Notes under the pieces: model-generated
Database searches by the model: none
What the model was told of the DNA's origin: nothing
What the model saw: the letters and a program-made list of their open reading frames with translations, nothing else
DNA from: Streptococcus mitis
GTDB lineage: Bacteria > Bacillota > Bacilli > Lactobacillales > Streptococcaceae
NCBI RefSeq assembly: GCF_946190065.1
Contig: NZ_CAMHZD010000004.1
Span: 1 to 64,000, forward strand
Length of the DNA stretch: 64,000 nucleotides
Reading direction: 5' to 3'
Part shown: one piece after another, positions 9,601 to 17,729 of the stretch
Numbering within the stretch: the stretch's first letter is position 1
How the letters are laid out: every line of letters begins with the position of its first letter
Position numbers and translations under genes: made by a program

Positions 9601-12600
9601 AGTTAATTGTTCTTTTCCTTGAACAACTTTGATTTTCGCAGGTACTTCTACAATTGGATCACCATCTGAATCTTTCACAACTACAGTTACATCTTTTTCT
9701 CCCGGTGTTGAACCATCATATGGAGTTGTTTGTCCTTCTGGCGTCTTGTACTCAAATGTTGAACCTTCTGGATAATCATCTGGTGTAATGCTATCTTGTG
9801 GTTTTGGTTTCTTATCACCTTCAGCATTCACTGGAACATACTGTGTCTTAGGTTCTACAACAACAATCTTAGCTGGAATTTCTGTAATTGGTTGTCCATT
9901 TAACTTCGCTACAACTGTTACATCTTTTTCTCCCGGAGTTGTTGTATCTACTGGTGTATTGTCTTTGTATTCAAATGTTGTTCCAGTTGGGAAGTCATTC
10001 GGATTAATGTTATCTTTCGGATCTGGTTGTTTCTTAGCTGGATCTACTGGTACATATTTAGGATAACTTTCCACTACACGTACTGTAGACGGTACTTCAA
10101 CTAATACCTTATCCCCTTGTTTCACAACCACAGTAACTTTCTTATCTCCTGGTTTAGATGTATCTACTTCTTCTTTATACTCAAATGTTGCATCATCTGG
10201 GTAATCATTCGGATCAATACTATCTTCAGGAGATGGTTGTTTCTTACCTTCATCCACTGGAACGATTTGTGGATTTCCTTGAACAACCTTCACTTTTGTT
10301 GGTACTTCAACAAGTTTATCTTCTCCATTTTTGGCAACAACAACCACATCTTTTTCACCTGGAGTAGTTGTGTCTACTGGAGTCTTGTACTCAAATGTTG
10401 TTCCATCTGGATATTGTTCTGGATCAATGCTCTTAGATGCATCTGGTTGTGGTTTGCTTGGATCTGCTACTACGTATTGTGTCTTAGGATCTACAACTAC
10501 TACTTTTGCAGGAACTTCTGCAATTGGTTGACCATTTAGCTTAGCTACAACTGTCACATCTTTTTCACCTGCAGTTGTTGTATCTACTGGTGTTTTGTAC
10601 TCAAACGTTGTACCGTCTGGATATTCTCCTGGTGTAACACTGTCTTTCGCTTCTGGTTGTTTCTTAGCTGGATCAGCTACTACAAATTGTGGTGTGCTAC
10701 CTACAACACGTACAGTTGCTGGAACTTCAACAATTGTGTTTCCTTGTGGATCAAGTACTTCAACAACCACATTCTTATCTCCAGTTGTTGTTACATCGAT
10801 TGGAGATGTTTGTCCATCTGGAGTCTTATATCTAAATGTAGATCCTTCTGGATAATCTGTTTTATCGATGCTCTTCTCTGGATCTGGTTGTTTGTTGTTT
10901 TCATCCACTGGGACAATTTGTGGTACACCTTCAACTACTGTAACTGGTACTTTAACAGTTGTTGTTTTCACTTCACCATCTACAGTGTATTTAACAGTCA
11001 CATCCACTTCAGTATCATCTGTTAAGTCAGGAACTGTTACTGTAGCTGTTTTATCAATCTCAACTTTAGCACCTTGTGGTAGTTTACCTGTAAATGTTCC
11101 ATCAGCAATCGCTTTTTCAGCTTGAGCAAGTACTTTTTCTTTTGCTTTTTCTTTGTCGCCATTTTTAGGAACAAGAATTTCATCTGCTTCTGGTTTTGGT
11201 AAAACTGTTACTGGAACTTTCACTGTTTCAGTTAACTTACCATTATCATATGTTACTGGCACATCAACTTTTACATCTTTTGCTCCTGCTTTACCTGTTG
11301 TTTCTGGCAACGTTGTTGGTTCACCTTTTGTTCCGTCTGTACCTTCAGTTACAGCACCTTTCACATCGTCTTTTGTTACTGTATCACCTTCAAATACAAC
11401 TAATTTCTTAGCTGTTGAACCTACTACTGTTACTGGGACTCTTACTTCTCTAGATGCAACTACTTTACCATCTTTTACATACTCTACAACTGCTGTTGCT
11501 GGAGTTTGTACTCCAGTTGCTGTTGTTGCCGGTACTGTTCCTGCTTTAACTTCTTTAACTCTTACAGTTACGCCATCTGGTAATTTGTTAGTTGGAACTG
11601 CGTTAGCTGCTTCAACCGCTTTAGCTTTAACAGCTTCATCTAAACCAGTACTGTCTTTAAGAACTGTTACTCCTTTCGGTTCTACTTTTGGTAAAACAAC
11701 TACATCTACTTTAGTTTCTACAGGGATTGTTTCAGTTCCTTTTGTATAAGTTACTGTTGCTGGCACTTCTAATGTTTGACCTGCTTTTTTAGCTGTTGTT
11801 GGAATATCTGCAATATCATTTTTAGTTGCAGTGAATCCATCTACTTCAGTAGGAACAACTTTTTCTTTTAACTGATTATTTGTTACTGTATCACCTTCAA
11901 CTGTATACAATTTATTCGCTTCTTGATCTTTTACAGTAATTGTATAAGTTGTTGAATTCACAGCAGTTTCAGCACCTTTATTTGTTCCAGTATCCGTTTC
12001 AGTATCCGCAATAACGATATTTCCATTACTATCTTTTACTTCAACTTTAACTGTATAAGTACCTACTTCTGATAATTTAACAGTTGCTGCTTCTGCTGCA
12101 CTACTATATTCTGTTACTGTTCCTGAAGGAGATGTTAATGTTACTTTTGTAACTGTTGTTTCCTTTTTATTTGGAGCAGTTGTCGCATCATCTTCTATAT
12201 CTGTAATTGTTACTGCAGCTGATTTTTGTTTTACTAAATCTACTGTAGCACCTTTTACAGTAGTATAAGAAGTGGAGCTAATAGATGGAGCATCATTTAA
12301 AACAGATGCTTTATCTGAAGAACTTGCTGTTTCCACTGCATCGATGGTTCCACTAAACCCTGATGTCGTAGAAATCGTCCATTTATCTCCAGTTTTTGTT
12401 GCTGTTACAGTAGAGTTATCATCAGCAGTCCATTTGTTTAGTCCTTTATCGTATCTAACCGTTACAACCATTCCTTTATTAGTATCAGTTGCTGAATCTG
12501 CTGAACTATTCGCTGCATTTTCTTTATTATAAGTTGTTAGTGTACGAGATACATTATTAACTGCTGTAACTTTTCCTGCTGCATTTAATGTACGAGTATA

Positions 12601-15006
12601 TTCGTAAACATTAAAAATCGTTTCGCCATCTTTATTCACATCAACATATAGGTCACGTTTTAACCAAGTTGTTGTTCCATCGCTGTTAAGAGTTTTCTTC
12701 TCAGCAGTCTCACCAGATAATTCCCATCGTCCAGTAACTTTATTGAATGTTGCTGCTACATTCTCTCCAAGTCTAGTTTTTAAGGCTACTTCTGCTCTTG
12801 TAAATGTTGCTGTTATATTTTCACTATTTGCAGTTACGTTAATCGTATCTGTTGCGGCATTTGCTGTTGCTGTTGGAAGAACTTTTAAATTGAAAGTTTC
12901 ACCAACTGTACCGATTTCATCATTGACATTTACAGCAGTATTAGTCGTTTCCGATACAACCCACTTACCATCTTTAGCAACAACTTTTGTATTTGTTCCA
13001 TCTGGTAATGTAATCGTCGCTTCTGAAGCCCCTCTAGAAATCGTAATAGGAACTTCTGTATCATAAGCATGTACATTTTTTACAGATACTTCAGGTGCAA
13101 TTTTAAATGTTGCATGTGCATATGCTTCATTGGCATTTGTCTCTTTATAATCTCTTGCATAGATTGAAACTCTGTAAATCCCAGCTTCTGTTGGTGTTCC
13201 TTTAAATCCATTTGGATTATTCTCAGTCATATCAGCTGATGCAATTGTAAATCCTACTCCTGGAATTTTTGTCTCATTTCCTGTCAATTCTGTAGGAGTA
13301 TCAGCACCGGTACCTGTCGTTCCTGTAATCTTCGCTCCAGAAACCCCAAGAATTGCACGTCCTACAGTTTCTGTAATTGTAGTTGTACGTCCGATTGGGT
13401 CTCCATTTTCATTCGTTAAAGTATAAGAAACTCTTCTATCATTTGGTACTCCAGCATGTGAAGCTCCAGCATCTCTATATTCTACTGGAACAGTTAGTGC
13501 TTCTCCTACTTTACCTTCTTTAACAGCATTATTGATTTCTAGGGTAGGTGGTGTTCCATCTTTCCATGCTGTTCCACCAAATCTATGATCATCTAATGGA
13601 ATTGTAACACTTTTACCAGTAATAGTATTTTTAAATGTTACTCGAGCTTTTACTTGTTGATAGTTAAACGGGCTTCTATGTGTTACAACCCCTTGCACGC
13701 TGTCAGTTGCTTTATCATAGAATAATCCATTTGGAAAATTGAAGACATTGAAATCTGAAACAGTCCAACCAGCCTTTTTAGCAGCTTCTGTTACTTCAAT
13801 ACGTTTACTTACATCTTTAATGTATACTTTATCAATCCCTTGTTCATATCCAAGTTTATAAATACTAGAAAGTAAATATTCATAAGGCCCATTTCCATAG
13901 TAGGTCGCTGGGACTTGGCTTGAAATCGTTGTACCATTATATCTTTGTTTTCCGCGCCATAGAGGAGCTTCTTCGATAATCTTCTGAACTTCCTCAGCTG
14001 GTAACTTTAACCCATAGTCAATACGAGCCTTTACATCACTCTCTTTACCATCATAAGTATAGTTAGATGGTCCAGGACTAGGTCTTGTACCAGCTCTTTG
14101 ATCAGAGAACACTCTAAACTCTAAGTCAGCAGCATCTGCTTTTTTCTCAGGCGTATTCACACCTAAATCACCTTGACCTGGATGGTAACTTCCGAACGGC
14201 ATTGTATAGGTATCCCAACCAGTAAAGTTTTCTCGTGATACTGTACTTGTACTTCCGATAATATCTTTCGCAGTTGGTTGCGCTGGATTTGTTGGTGTGA
14301 TTGTATCACTTGTTCCTGTGGTTGTTGTAGCAGTAGTTGCAGCGTCGTTAGTTCTAAACCCACTTTCTCCTTTACCTGGGATAGCTTGTCCATTTCTTGG
14401 ATCTTGGTTTTTATTTACTTTTTCTTCTTCTGTTGCATCAGATTTGATACTGTTTAGAACGCTAAGGCTACTTGAAAGTTGTTTAGCAAGTGCATCAACT
14501 TTTGCCTGTGTTTTTGTATCATCATTTAAAAGCTCTTTTGCTTTATTAACCAAAATTTTAGTATCATCGATGAATGATTTTGTTCTCTTACTTTCAGTTA
14601 ATTGACTCAATCGACTTTCAGCTTTAGCAACTAAATCTTCTAACGATGCTGTATTAATAGCAACTTTTTCCGTCACTACATTTGGAGTTTCAACTGCACT
14701 TGCTTGTGTGTCAGTAACAGAGTCTTTAACAGAATTAGTTTTTTGTCCATCGGTTGCTTTATCGGTAGCAGATGCTTGTCCAGTAACTTCCTTAGAGGGC
14801 TCCGAGGACTTATCATTTAGATTTTGAATTTCTGTAGATTCTGGATTAATTACTGGTTCGGCCGCTTGGACGCTTCCTCCACCAAGGAAAAACAATCCAG
14901 TAGCTACAGCCACACTAGCCGCACCAAAACTAACCTTACGAATACTGTAACGAGTGAATTTCTCCACTTGCGATTGGCGAACATGACGCCCTTTAGGTTT
15001 AAACAT
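6652..15006 (-). CDS. Giant YSIRK/LPXTG surface adhesin with Rib-type repeats, 2784 aa
   Basis: This is a sortase-anchored wall protein. The N-terminus carries YSIRKVSFGAASV (residues 20-32) and a signal peptide ending SVQA near residue 48. A helical, charged region (about 90-190) leads to a DPRNG..IPG.GES motif near residue 200. Residues about 250-500 are an unrecognised, probably ligand-binding region. Several beta-type segments follow. Rib-like repeats of the VPVDENNKQP type span about 1360-1878 and IETPVT-type repeats about 1879-2640. A MucBP-like module (TEYLDENGNR) sits near 2660, then LPNTG at 2751-2755, a hydrophobic segment and an RKKKED tail. The ATG at 15006 has AGGAG 10 bases upstream. 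The gene stands alone with its own promoter and terminator; adhesin 1 downstream is a partial paralogue. Adhesion to a host or salivary ligand is inferred, not shown. Confidence 0.95.
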   Translation of the reverse strand: MFKPKGRHVRQSQVEKFTRYSIRKVSFGAASVAVATGLFFLGGGSVQAAEPVINPESTEIQNLNDKSSEPSKEVTGQASATDKATDGQKTNSVKDSVTDTQASAVETPNVVTEKVAINTASLEDLVAKAESRLSQLTESKRTKSFIDDTKILVNKAKELLNDDTKTQAKVDALAKQLSSSLSVLNSIKSDATEEEKVNKNQDPRNGQAIPGKGESGFRTNDAATTATTTTGTSDTITPTNPAQPTAKDIIGSTSTVSRENFTGWDTYTMPFGSYHPGQGDLGVNTPEKKADAADLEFRVFSDQRAGTRPSPGPSNYTYDGKESDVKARIDYGLKLPAEEVQKIIEEAPLWRGKQRYNGTTISSQVPATYYGNGPYEYLLSSIYKLGYEQGIDKVYIKDVSKRIEVTEAAKKAGWTVSDFNVFNFPNGLFYDKATDSVQGVVTHRSPFNYQQVKARVTFKNTITGKSVTIPLDDHRFGGTAWKDGTPPTLEINNAVKEGKVGEALTVPVEYRDAGASHAGVPNDRRVSYTLTNENGDPIGRTTTITETVGRAILGVSGAKITGTTGTGADTPTELTGNETKIPGVGFTIASADMTENNPNGFKGTPTEAGIYRVSIYARDYKETNANEAYAHATFKIAPEVSVKNVHAYDTEVPITISRGASEATITLPDGTNTKVVAKDGKWVVSETTNTAVNVNDEIGTVGETFNLKVLPTATANAATDTINVTANSENITATFTRAEVALKTRLGENVAATFNKVTGRWELSGETAEKKTLNSDGTTTWLKRDLYVDVNKDGETIFNVYEYTRTLNAAGKVTAVNNVSRTLTTYNKENAANSSADSATDTNKGMVVTVRYDKGLNKWTADDNSTVTATKTGDKWTISTTSGFSGTIDAVETASSSDKASVLNDAPSISSTSYTTVKGATVDLVKQKSAAVTITDIEDDATTAPNKKETTVTKVTLTSPSGTVTEYSSAAEAATVKLSEVGTYTVKVEVKDSNGNIVIADTETDTGTNKGAETAVNSTTYTITVKDQEANKLYTVEGDTVTNNQLKEKVVPTEVDGFTATKNDIADIPTTAKKAGQTLEVPATVTYTKGTETIPVETKVDVVVLPKVEPKGVTVLKDSTGLDEAVKAKAVEAANAVPTNKLPDGVTVRVKEVKAGTVPATTATGVQTPATAVVEYVKDGKVVASREVRVPVTVVGSTAKKLVVFEGDTVTKDDVKGAVTEGTDGTKGEPTTLPETTGKAGAKDVKVDVPVTYDNGKLTETVKVPVTVLPKPEADEILVPKNGDKEKAKEKVLAQAEKAIADGTFTGKLPQGAKVEIDKTATVTVPDLTDDTEVDVTVKYTVDGEVKTTTVKVPVTVVEGVPQIVPVDENNKQPDPEKSIDKTDYPEGSTFRYKTPDGQTSPIDVTTTGDKNVVVEVLDPQGNTIVEVPATVRVVGSTPQFVVADPAKKQPEAKDSVTPGEYPDGTTFEYKTPVDTTTAGEKDVTVVAKLNGQPIAEVPAKVVVVDPKTQYVVADPSKPQPDASKSIDPEQYPDGTTFEYKTPVDTTTPGEKDVVVVAKNGEDKLVEVPTKVKVVQGNPQIVPVDEGKKQPSPEDSIDPNDYPDDATFEYKEEVDTSKPGDKKVTVVVKQGDKVLVEVPSTVRVVESYPKYVPVDPAKKQPDPKDNINPNDFPTGTTFEYKDNTPVDTTTPGEKDVTVVAKLNGQPITEIPAKIVVVEPKTQYVPVNAEGDKKPKPQDSITPDDYPEGSTFEYKTPEGQTTPYDGSTPGEKDVTVVVKDSDGDPIVEVPAKIKVVQGKEQLTPVNAEDKDKPKAEDSITPGDYPEGSTFEYKVPEGQTTPYDGTTPGDKPVTVVVKDKDGKVLVEVPATIKVVETKPTPIETPVTNTPLTKDDYTKGMKIPEGATVKVGDLPDLTTPGEKTPVKVTITLPNGKSYTVDVPVTVTPVKEIETPVTTGKLTPEDILKQIKVPEGATTKVENIPDLTTPGKKDPVKVTVTLPNGKVVTVDVPVNVTPVKEIETPVTTTPLTPDDYTKGITIPEGGKITNVENIPDLTTPGKKDPVKVTIELPNGKVITVDVPVTVTPVKEIETPVTTGKLTPEDILKQIKVPEGATTKVENIPDLTTPGKKDPVKVTVTLPNGKVVTVDVPVTVTPVKEIETPVTTTPLTPDDYTKGITIPEGGKVTKVENIPDLTTPGKKDPVKVTIELPNGKVITVDVPVTVTPVKEIETPVTKDKLTPEDYTKVIKIPEGGMVTNVENIPDLTTPGKKDPVKVTITLPNGKVVTVEVPVNVTPITPIETPVTKDKLTPEDILKQIKVPDGATVQVGDLPDLTTPGKKDPVKVTITLPNGKVVTVEIPVTVTPIEDIVKKQGDPITTEDVEKHIPKGAKVISIGDKPTTDVPGERPSIPVVIELPNGIRVTVNVPVIVTPKVTPVVVKVGTPVTPEDVKKHIELPNGWKVTKVGEIPTTSTPGTKPVVKVEIELPDGRKITVDVPVIVTPTVRQIVVPQGTPITPDDVKGHIDLPKEPGWEIVEVGEIPTTIPAGVKPSVKVKIKVPTGEIVEVEVPIIVTPKVTPIVVEVGTPITKEDVIKKVGLPEGWEIVEVGEIPTTETPGAKPVVKVKVKLPDGRIITVEVPVTVTPKSQNGGGVISQNGDSTVQIVTEYLDENGNRITSDKEGKHNPIELEGYEFSHSTTDTKGNTLHHYKKVKKPINQETPTSPEKPVATPVQTSSTDSKQVAVETTVANDKKELPNTGTEDKAGLASLGLLGMLSAFGLVARKKKED
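7085..9372 (-). repeat. IETPVT-type tandem repeats of adhesin 2, with a 417-bp dimeric repeat
   Basis: About eleven units of roughly 68-70 codons are present. Between about 8290 and 9350 two variants alternate (LTPDDYTKGITIPEGG and LTPEDILKQIKVPEGA), so sequence recurs with a 417-bp period and the copies are nearly identical at DNA level. Units toward 7085 are more diverged. Confidence 0.85.
9373..10930 (-). repeat. Rib-type VPVD...EVPA repeats of adhesin 2
   Basis: About seven units of 70-80 codons share the pattern PVD..KQP....SI.P.DYP..TTFEYK, TTPGEKDVTVV and EVPAKVKVV. The same unit type occurs at 476-1350 in adhesin 1. The fold assignment to the Rib/alpha-like family is by pattern. Confidence 0.75.
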
Positions 15007-15059
15007 TTACTTACTCCTTTTCTGATAATTATCAGTTAATATATTTAAGAAAGCTAACC

Positions 15060-15104
15060 AAAAAGCCCCCCCCCCCTAAAATATCTTTGTATATTTTAAG
15101 GGGG
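15060..15104 (-). promoter_or_regulatory. Leader hairpin with an 11-G homopolymer upstream of adhesin 2
   Basis: On the minus strand the transcript should begin near 15107. It immediately reads CCCCC, bulged T, TAAAATAT, a 6-nt loop, ATATTTTA, then G11 (15076-15066), C and T5. C5 and the 8-bp AT stem pair with the complementary arm and five of the eleven Gs. A hairpin followed shortly by T5 resembles an attenuator, and the G run is prone to slippage. Confidence 0.6.
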
Positions 15105-15113
15105 TTACACATC

Positions 15114-15142
15114 ATTATACTATTTTTTTTATTATAATTCAA
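15114..15142 (-). promoter_or_regulatory. Promoter of adhesin 2
   Basis: TTGAAT (15137-15142) and a consensus TATAAT (15114-15119) are spaced by 17 bp. The 5' leader would be about 100 nt and contains the G11 hairpin. Confidence 0.8.
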
Positions 15143-15424
15143 GCATTTTGAGGTTTAATCGCCAAAGTAATTTCACAAACTCCATCTTCTAGTAAGCCCT
15201 TACAAAAATATAATTTATATTAATTCACATGTTTTCTATATTATTTGATTACTCATATGATTTGATTACAAAAACGAATTTTCTGATATTTTTATCACGC
15301 ATTCATTAAGTTTTAGCAATAGATAAGGGATTACAGAATTAAGCTAGATGCACAAGATCTGTCCAAAATGGCTGAAATATCTAGAAGTTGCTCCAGCTTT
15401 ATAAAATAAAGTCTATAAAAAACA
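15143..15424. other. Intergenic region without recognisable gene
   Basis: This is AT-rich sequence between the adhesin 2 promoter and the amino-acid transporter terminator. I see no coding-like frame, RNA gene or known repeat in it. Confidence 0.5.
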
Positions 15425-15454
15425 AAGCCCAGTTTTAAAGACAAAACTAGGCTT
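15425..15454 (-). terminator. Terminator of the amino-acid ABC transporter operon
   Basis: Stem AAGCCTAGTTTT pairs with AAAACTGGGCTT, with one mismatch or wobble, around a 6-nt loop. A T-rich tract follows on the minus strand. Confidence 0.75.
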
Positions 15455-15459
15455 CTTAT

Positions 15460-16299
15460 CTATTTTCCTTCTCTCACTTCTTTTGTTGCCACATCTTCTC
15501 CAAACCATTTATGGCTAATCTCTTGGAACTTCCCTTCTTGGTAAAGTTGAACAAAAGCTTGGTTTAAAGCTTGTAGTAATCTTTTATCAGCTGGTCTAAC
15601 TCCGACCGCAAAGGATTCACTTTCAAATCCTGCTGAAAAGACATTATAGTCATTTAATATTCCTTCAGACTGGAGGTAGTAATTAGCATACACTCGGTCA
15701 ATCAACAAGGCATCGATTCGATCATTTTTCAAATCAATCAAGGCCTCATTAAAACTCTGGTATTGATTGGCCTTCTGGTCCTTAACACGATTTTTTAGTA
15801 AGTCTGGCTGGGCTTCAAAGTCTAGATAACCAGAGGACCCGGCTTGGGCTCCCAAGGTCTTATCCTTCATATCCTCTACTGAACGAATTTGCTGGCTTTT
15901 CTTAGCAACCAGAACCTGCTGATTTTCCATATATGGAATGCTAAAAGCAACCTTTTCTCGGCGTTCATCAGTCGCAGAATAGCCATTCCAAATGGCATCT
16001 ATGGTTCCATTTTGCAGTTCCGTCTCCTTCATATCCCAGTCGATTGGCTGAAATTGAACTTTAAAGCCTAATTTTTCAGAGACAGCTTGTGCCAAATCAA
16101 TATCAAAGCCTGTATATTGACCATTCTTTTCTTCAAAACCCATGGGAACAAAGGTATTGTCAAAACCAATAGTAATGGTTCCCTGCTCTTGATACTTATC
16201 CCAGTTATCCTGCTTTGGATCACTAGCCTTCTGAGTACAGGCTGTTAAAAAGAGAGTCAGGAGCGCAACCAATACCAAAGCAATTTTCTTATTAGTCAT
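15460..16299 (-). CDS. Polar amino-acid ABC transporter, substrate-binding lipoprotein
   Basis: This is a family 3 extracellular solute-binding protein (SBP_bac_3), about 279 residues. The signal peptide has lipobox LTAC (Cys21), so it is lipid-anchored outside the membrane. The typical GTITIGFDNTFVPMGF beginning and GFDIDLAQAVSEKLG follow, with WNGYSATDERREKVAFS in the binding cleft. A GTG at 16305 is in frame, but it overlaps AGGAGG; the ATG at 16299 lies 5 bases after that SD and is the better start. It is the last gene of a permease-ATPase-SBP operon, 9 bp after the ATPase. Its counterpart in S. pneumoniae is, as I recall, called AatB. The substrate cannot be read from sequence; cystine or another polar amino acid is plausible. 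Confidence 0.93.
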   Translation of the reverse strand: MTNKKIALVLVALLTLFLTACTQKASDPKQDNWDKYQEQGTITIGFDNTFVPMGFEEKNGQYTGFDIDLAQAVSEKLGFKVQFQPIDWDMKETELQNGTIDAIWNGYSATDERREKVAFSIPYMENQQVLVAKKSQQIRSVEDMKDKTLGAQAGSSGYLDFEAQPDLLKNRVKDQKANQYQSFNEALIDLKNDRIDALLIDRVYANYYLQSEGILNDYNVFSAGFESESFAVGVRPADKRLLQALNQAFVQLYQEGKFQEISHKWFGEDVATKEVREGK

Positions 16300-16308
16300 C
16301 GGCACCTC

Positions 16309-16938
16309 CTACTTGGGCTCAACCTTGAGAATCTGATCTGCAATATTTTCAGCGAATTGTAAATCGTGGGTAACCACAATCTGCGTCATCCCTAATTCCC
16401 TATTTTGCAAGATCAGTTTTTCCACTTCCAAGCGCAATTCTGGATCCAGAGCAGAAGTTGGTTCATCGTAGCCAATGATTTCTGGGTCAATCATCATAGC
16501 ACGCGCCAAGGCCACCCGTTGCTTTTGCCCACCAGATAGTGAGAAAGGATAGGCTTCTGCATGGCCAGCCAGTCCTAACTGTTCCAGGAGCCCACGCGCT
16601 TTCTTCTCAGCCTCTTCCTGCTTCATTCCCATGGTTTTTACGGGCGATAAGGTCAAATTATCTAGAACTGATAAATGAGGGAACAGTTGAAAATCTTGGA
16701 ATACAAATCCCAGTAGATTCCTCTTCTCCAGTTCATCCAGTTCTAAAGGTTCTTCATTATAAAAGATTTGCCCTGAATCAATGGTTTCAAGACCTGCAAG
16801 CATACGTAAGAGGGTTGTCTTACCTCCACCAGAAGGCCCAACGATTGCCAGGATTTGCTTTTCAGGAATTTTTAGACTGAAATTAGATAAAATTTGCTTT
16901 TCACCAAAGCCCTTATTGATATTTCGTAATTCTAACAT
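16309..16938 (-). CDS. Amino-acid ABC transporter, ATP-binding protein
   Basis: This is the cytoplasmic ATPase of the polar amino-acid uptake system, 209 residues, slightly short for the GlnQ/HisP family. Walker A is GPSGGGKTT, the Q-loop is FVFQDFQLFPHL, the signature is LSGGQKQR, Walker B is IIGYDEPTSALDPE and the switch His is in VVTHD. The Walker B has Gly-Tyr before the aspartate instead of the usual hydrophobic pair. It lies between the permease (9 bp upstream) and the binding protein. The start has AGGAGG in front. Confidence 0.94.
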   Translation of the reverse strand: MLELRNINKGFGEKQILSNFSLKIPEKQILAIVGPSGGGKTTLLRMLAGLETIDSGQIFYNEEPLELDELEKRNLLGFVFQDFQLFPHLSVLDNLTLSPVKTMGMKQEEAEKKARGLLEQLGLAGHAEAYPFSLSGGQKQRVALARAMMIDPEIIGYDEPTSALDPELRLEVEKLILQNRELGMTQIVVTHDLQFAENIADQILKVEPK

Positions 16939-16947
16939 GGCAGCCTC

Positions 16948-17589
16948 CTATCTATAGTAACTGTACTTCTTCTCAACTTTTTTGGCAAGGATGGTCACAA
17001 TCCCAATCAAAATCAAGTAAATGGCTCCTGCCAAGAACATAGGAACTAGGCTAGCATCACGGTTGGCAGCTGTTCGACTAGCCAAGATAAGATCTGAAAT
17101 TCCAAGTGCATAGACCAAAGAAGTATCCTTGACCAAACTCATAACTTCGTTAAATACACTAGGAAGAACAATCTTGGTCACTTGTGGCAAGATAATATAG
17201 CGAACTGTGTCAAAAGGACTGAACTTCAAAACCTTAGCAGCTTCATATTGACCTTTAGGAATGGTATCAATCCCCCCACGGAAGATTTCAGCAAAGTAAG
17301 CCGCATAATTTAACACAAAGGCAATGATAGCCGCAGGAAGACGGTCCAAACGAATCCCAATACTTGGCAGCACATAATAGATAAAAATCAATTGCAAGAG
17401 CAAGGGTGTGCCCCGCATAATCCAGATATAAATATTAATCAGATGATGGAGGAGCTTCCAATGGACTTGCAAGGCAAAGGCAATCAAAACGCCCAAGGGA
17501 ATAGAAAAAATCAAGACCAGTGCAAAAACCTGCAAAGTCATGCTTGCACCGCTCAATAAACTCGGTAATATCTCAAACAAATAAGACAT
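16948..17589 (-). CDS. Amino-acid ABC transporter, permease
   Basis: This is an inner-membrane permease of the HisM/GlnP family, about 213 residues with five to six hydrophobic segments. The EAA loop reads GQYEAAKVLKFSPFDTVRYIILPQ. The ATG at 17589 is preceded by AGGAGG at good distance. An in-frame start at 17646 would add 19 residues but places the SD inside the gene, so it is rejected. It is the first gene of the permease-ATPase-SBP operon. Confidence 0.93.
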   Translation of the reverse strand: MSYLFEILPSLLSGASMTLQVFALVLIFSIPLGVLIAFALQVHWKLLHHLINIYIWIMRGTPLLLQLIFIYYVLPSIGIRLDRLPAAIIAFVLNYAAYFAEIFRGGIDTIPKGQYEAAKVLKFSPFDTVRYIILPQVTKIVLPSVFNEVMSLVKDTSLVYALGISDLILASRTAANRDASLVPMFLAGAIYLILIGIVTILAKKVEKKYSYYR

Positions 17590-17678
17590 ACTGCACCTCC
17601 TAAAAATAATTGTTCCTATTATAGCATAAATAAACAAAATAACCAAGAAATTTTGTAAAAAAATTCTCTTTAAAAAAG

Positions 17679-17717
17679 AAAAACTATATCTATCAAAAAT
17701 GATTAGATACAGTTTTT
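17679..17717 (-). terminator. Terminator of the TPR/AI-2E operon
   Basis: An inverted repeat of about 14 bp (TAAAAACTGTATCTA pairing with TAGATATAGTTTTT, one mismatch) is followed by T-rich sequence on the minus strand. Confidence 0.7.
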
Positions 17718-17729
17718 AAAAATATATTC

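Noticed and set aside
15143-15424. Small gene or sRNA in the gap before the amino-acid transporter
   Set aside because: No frame with an SD, no promoter-terminator pair of the right orientation and no recognisable repeat were found.
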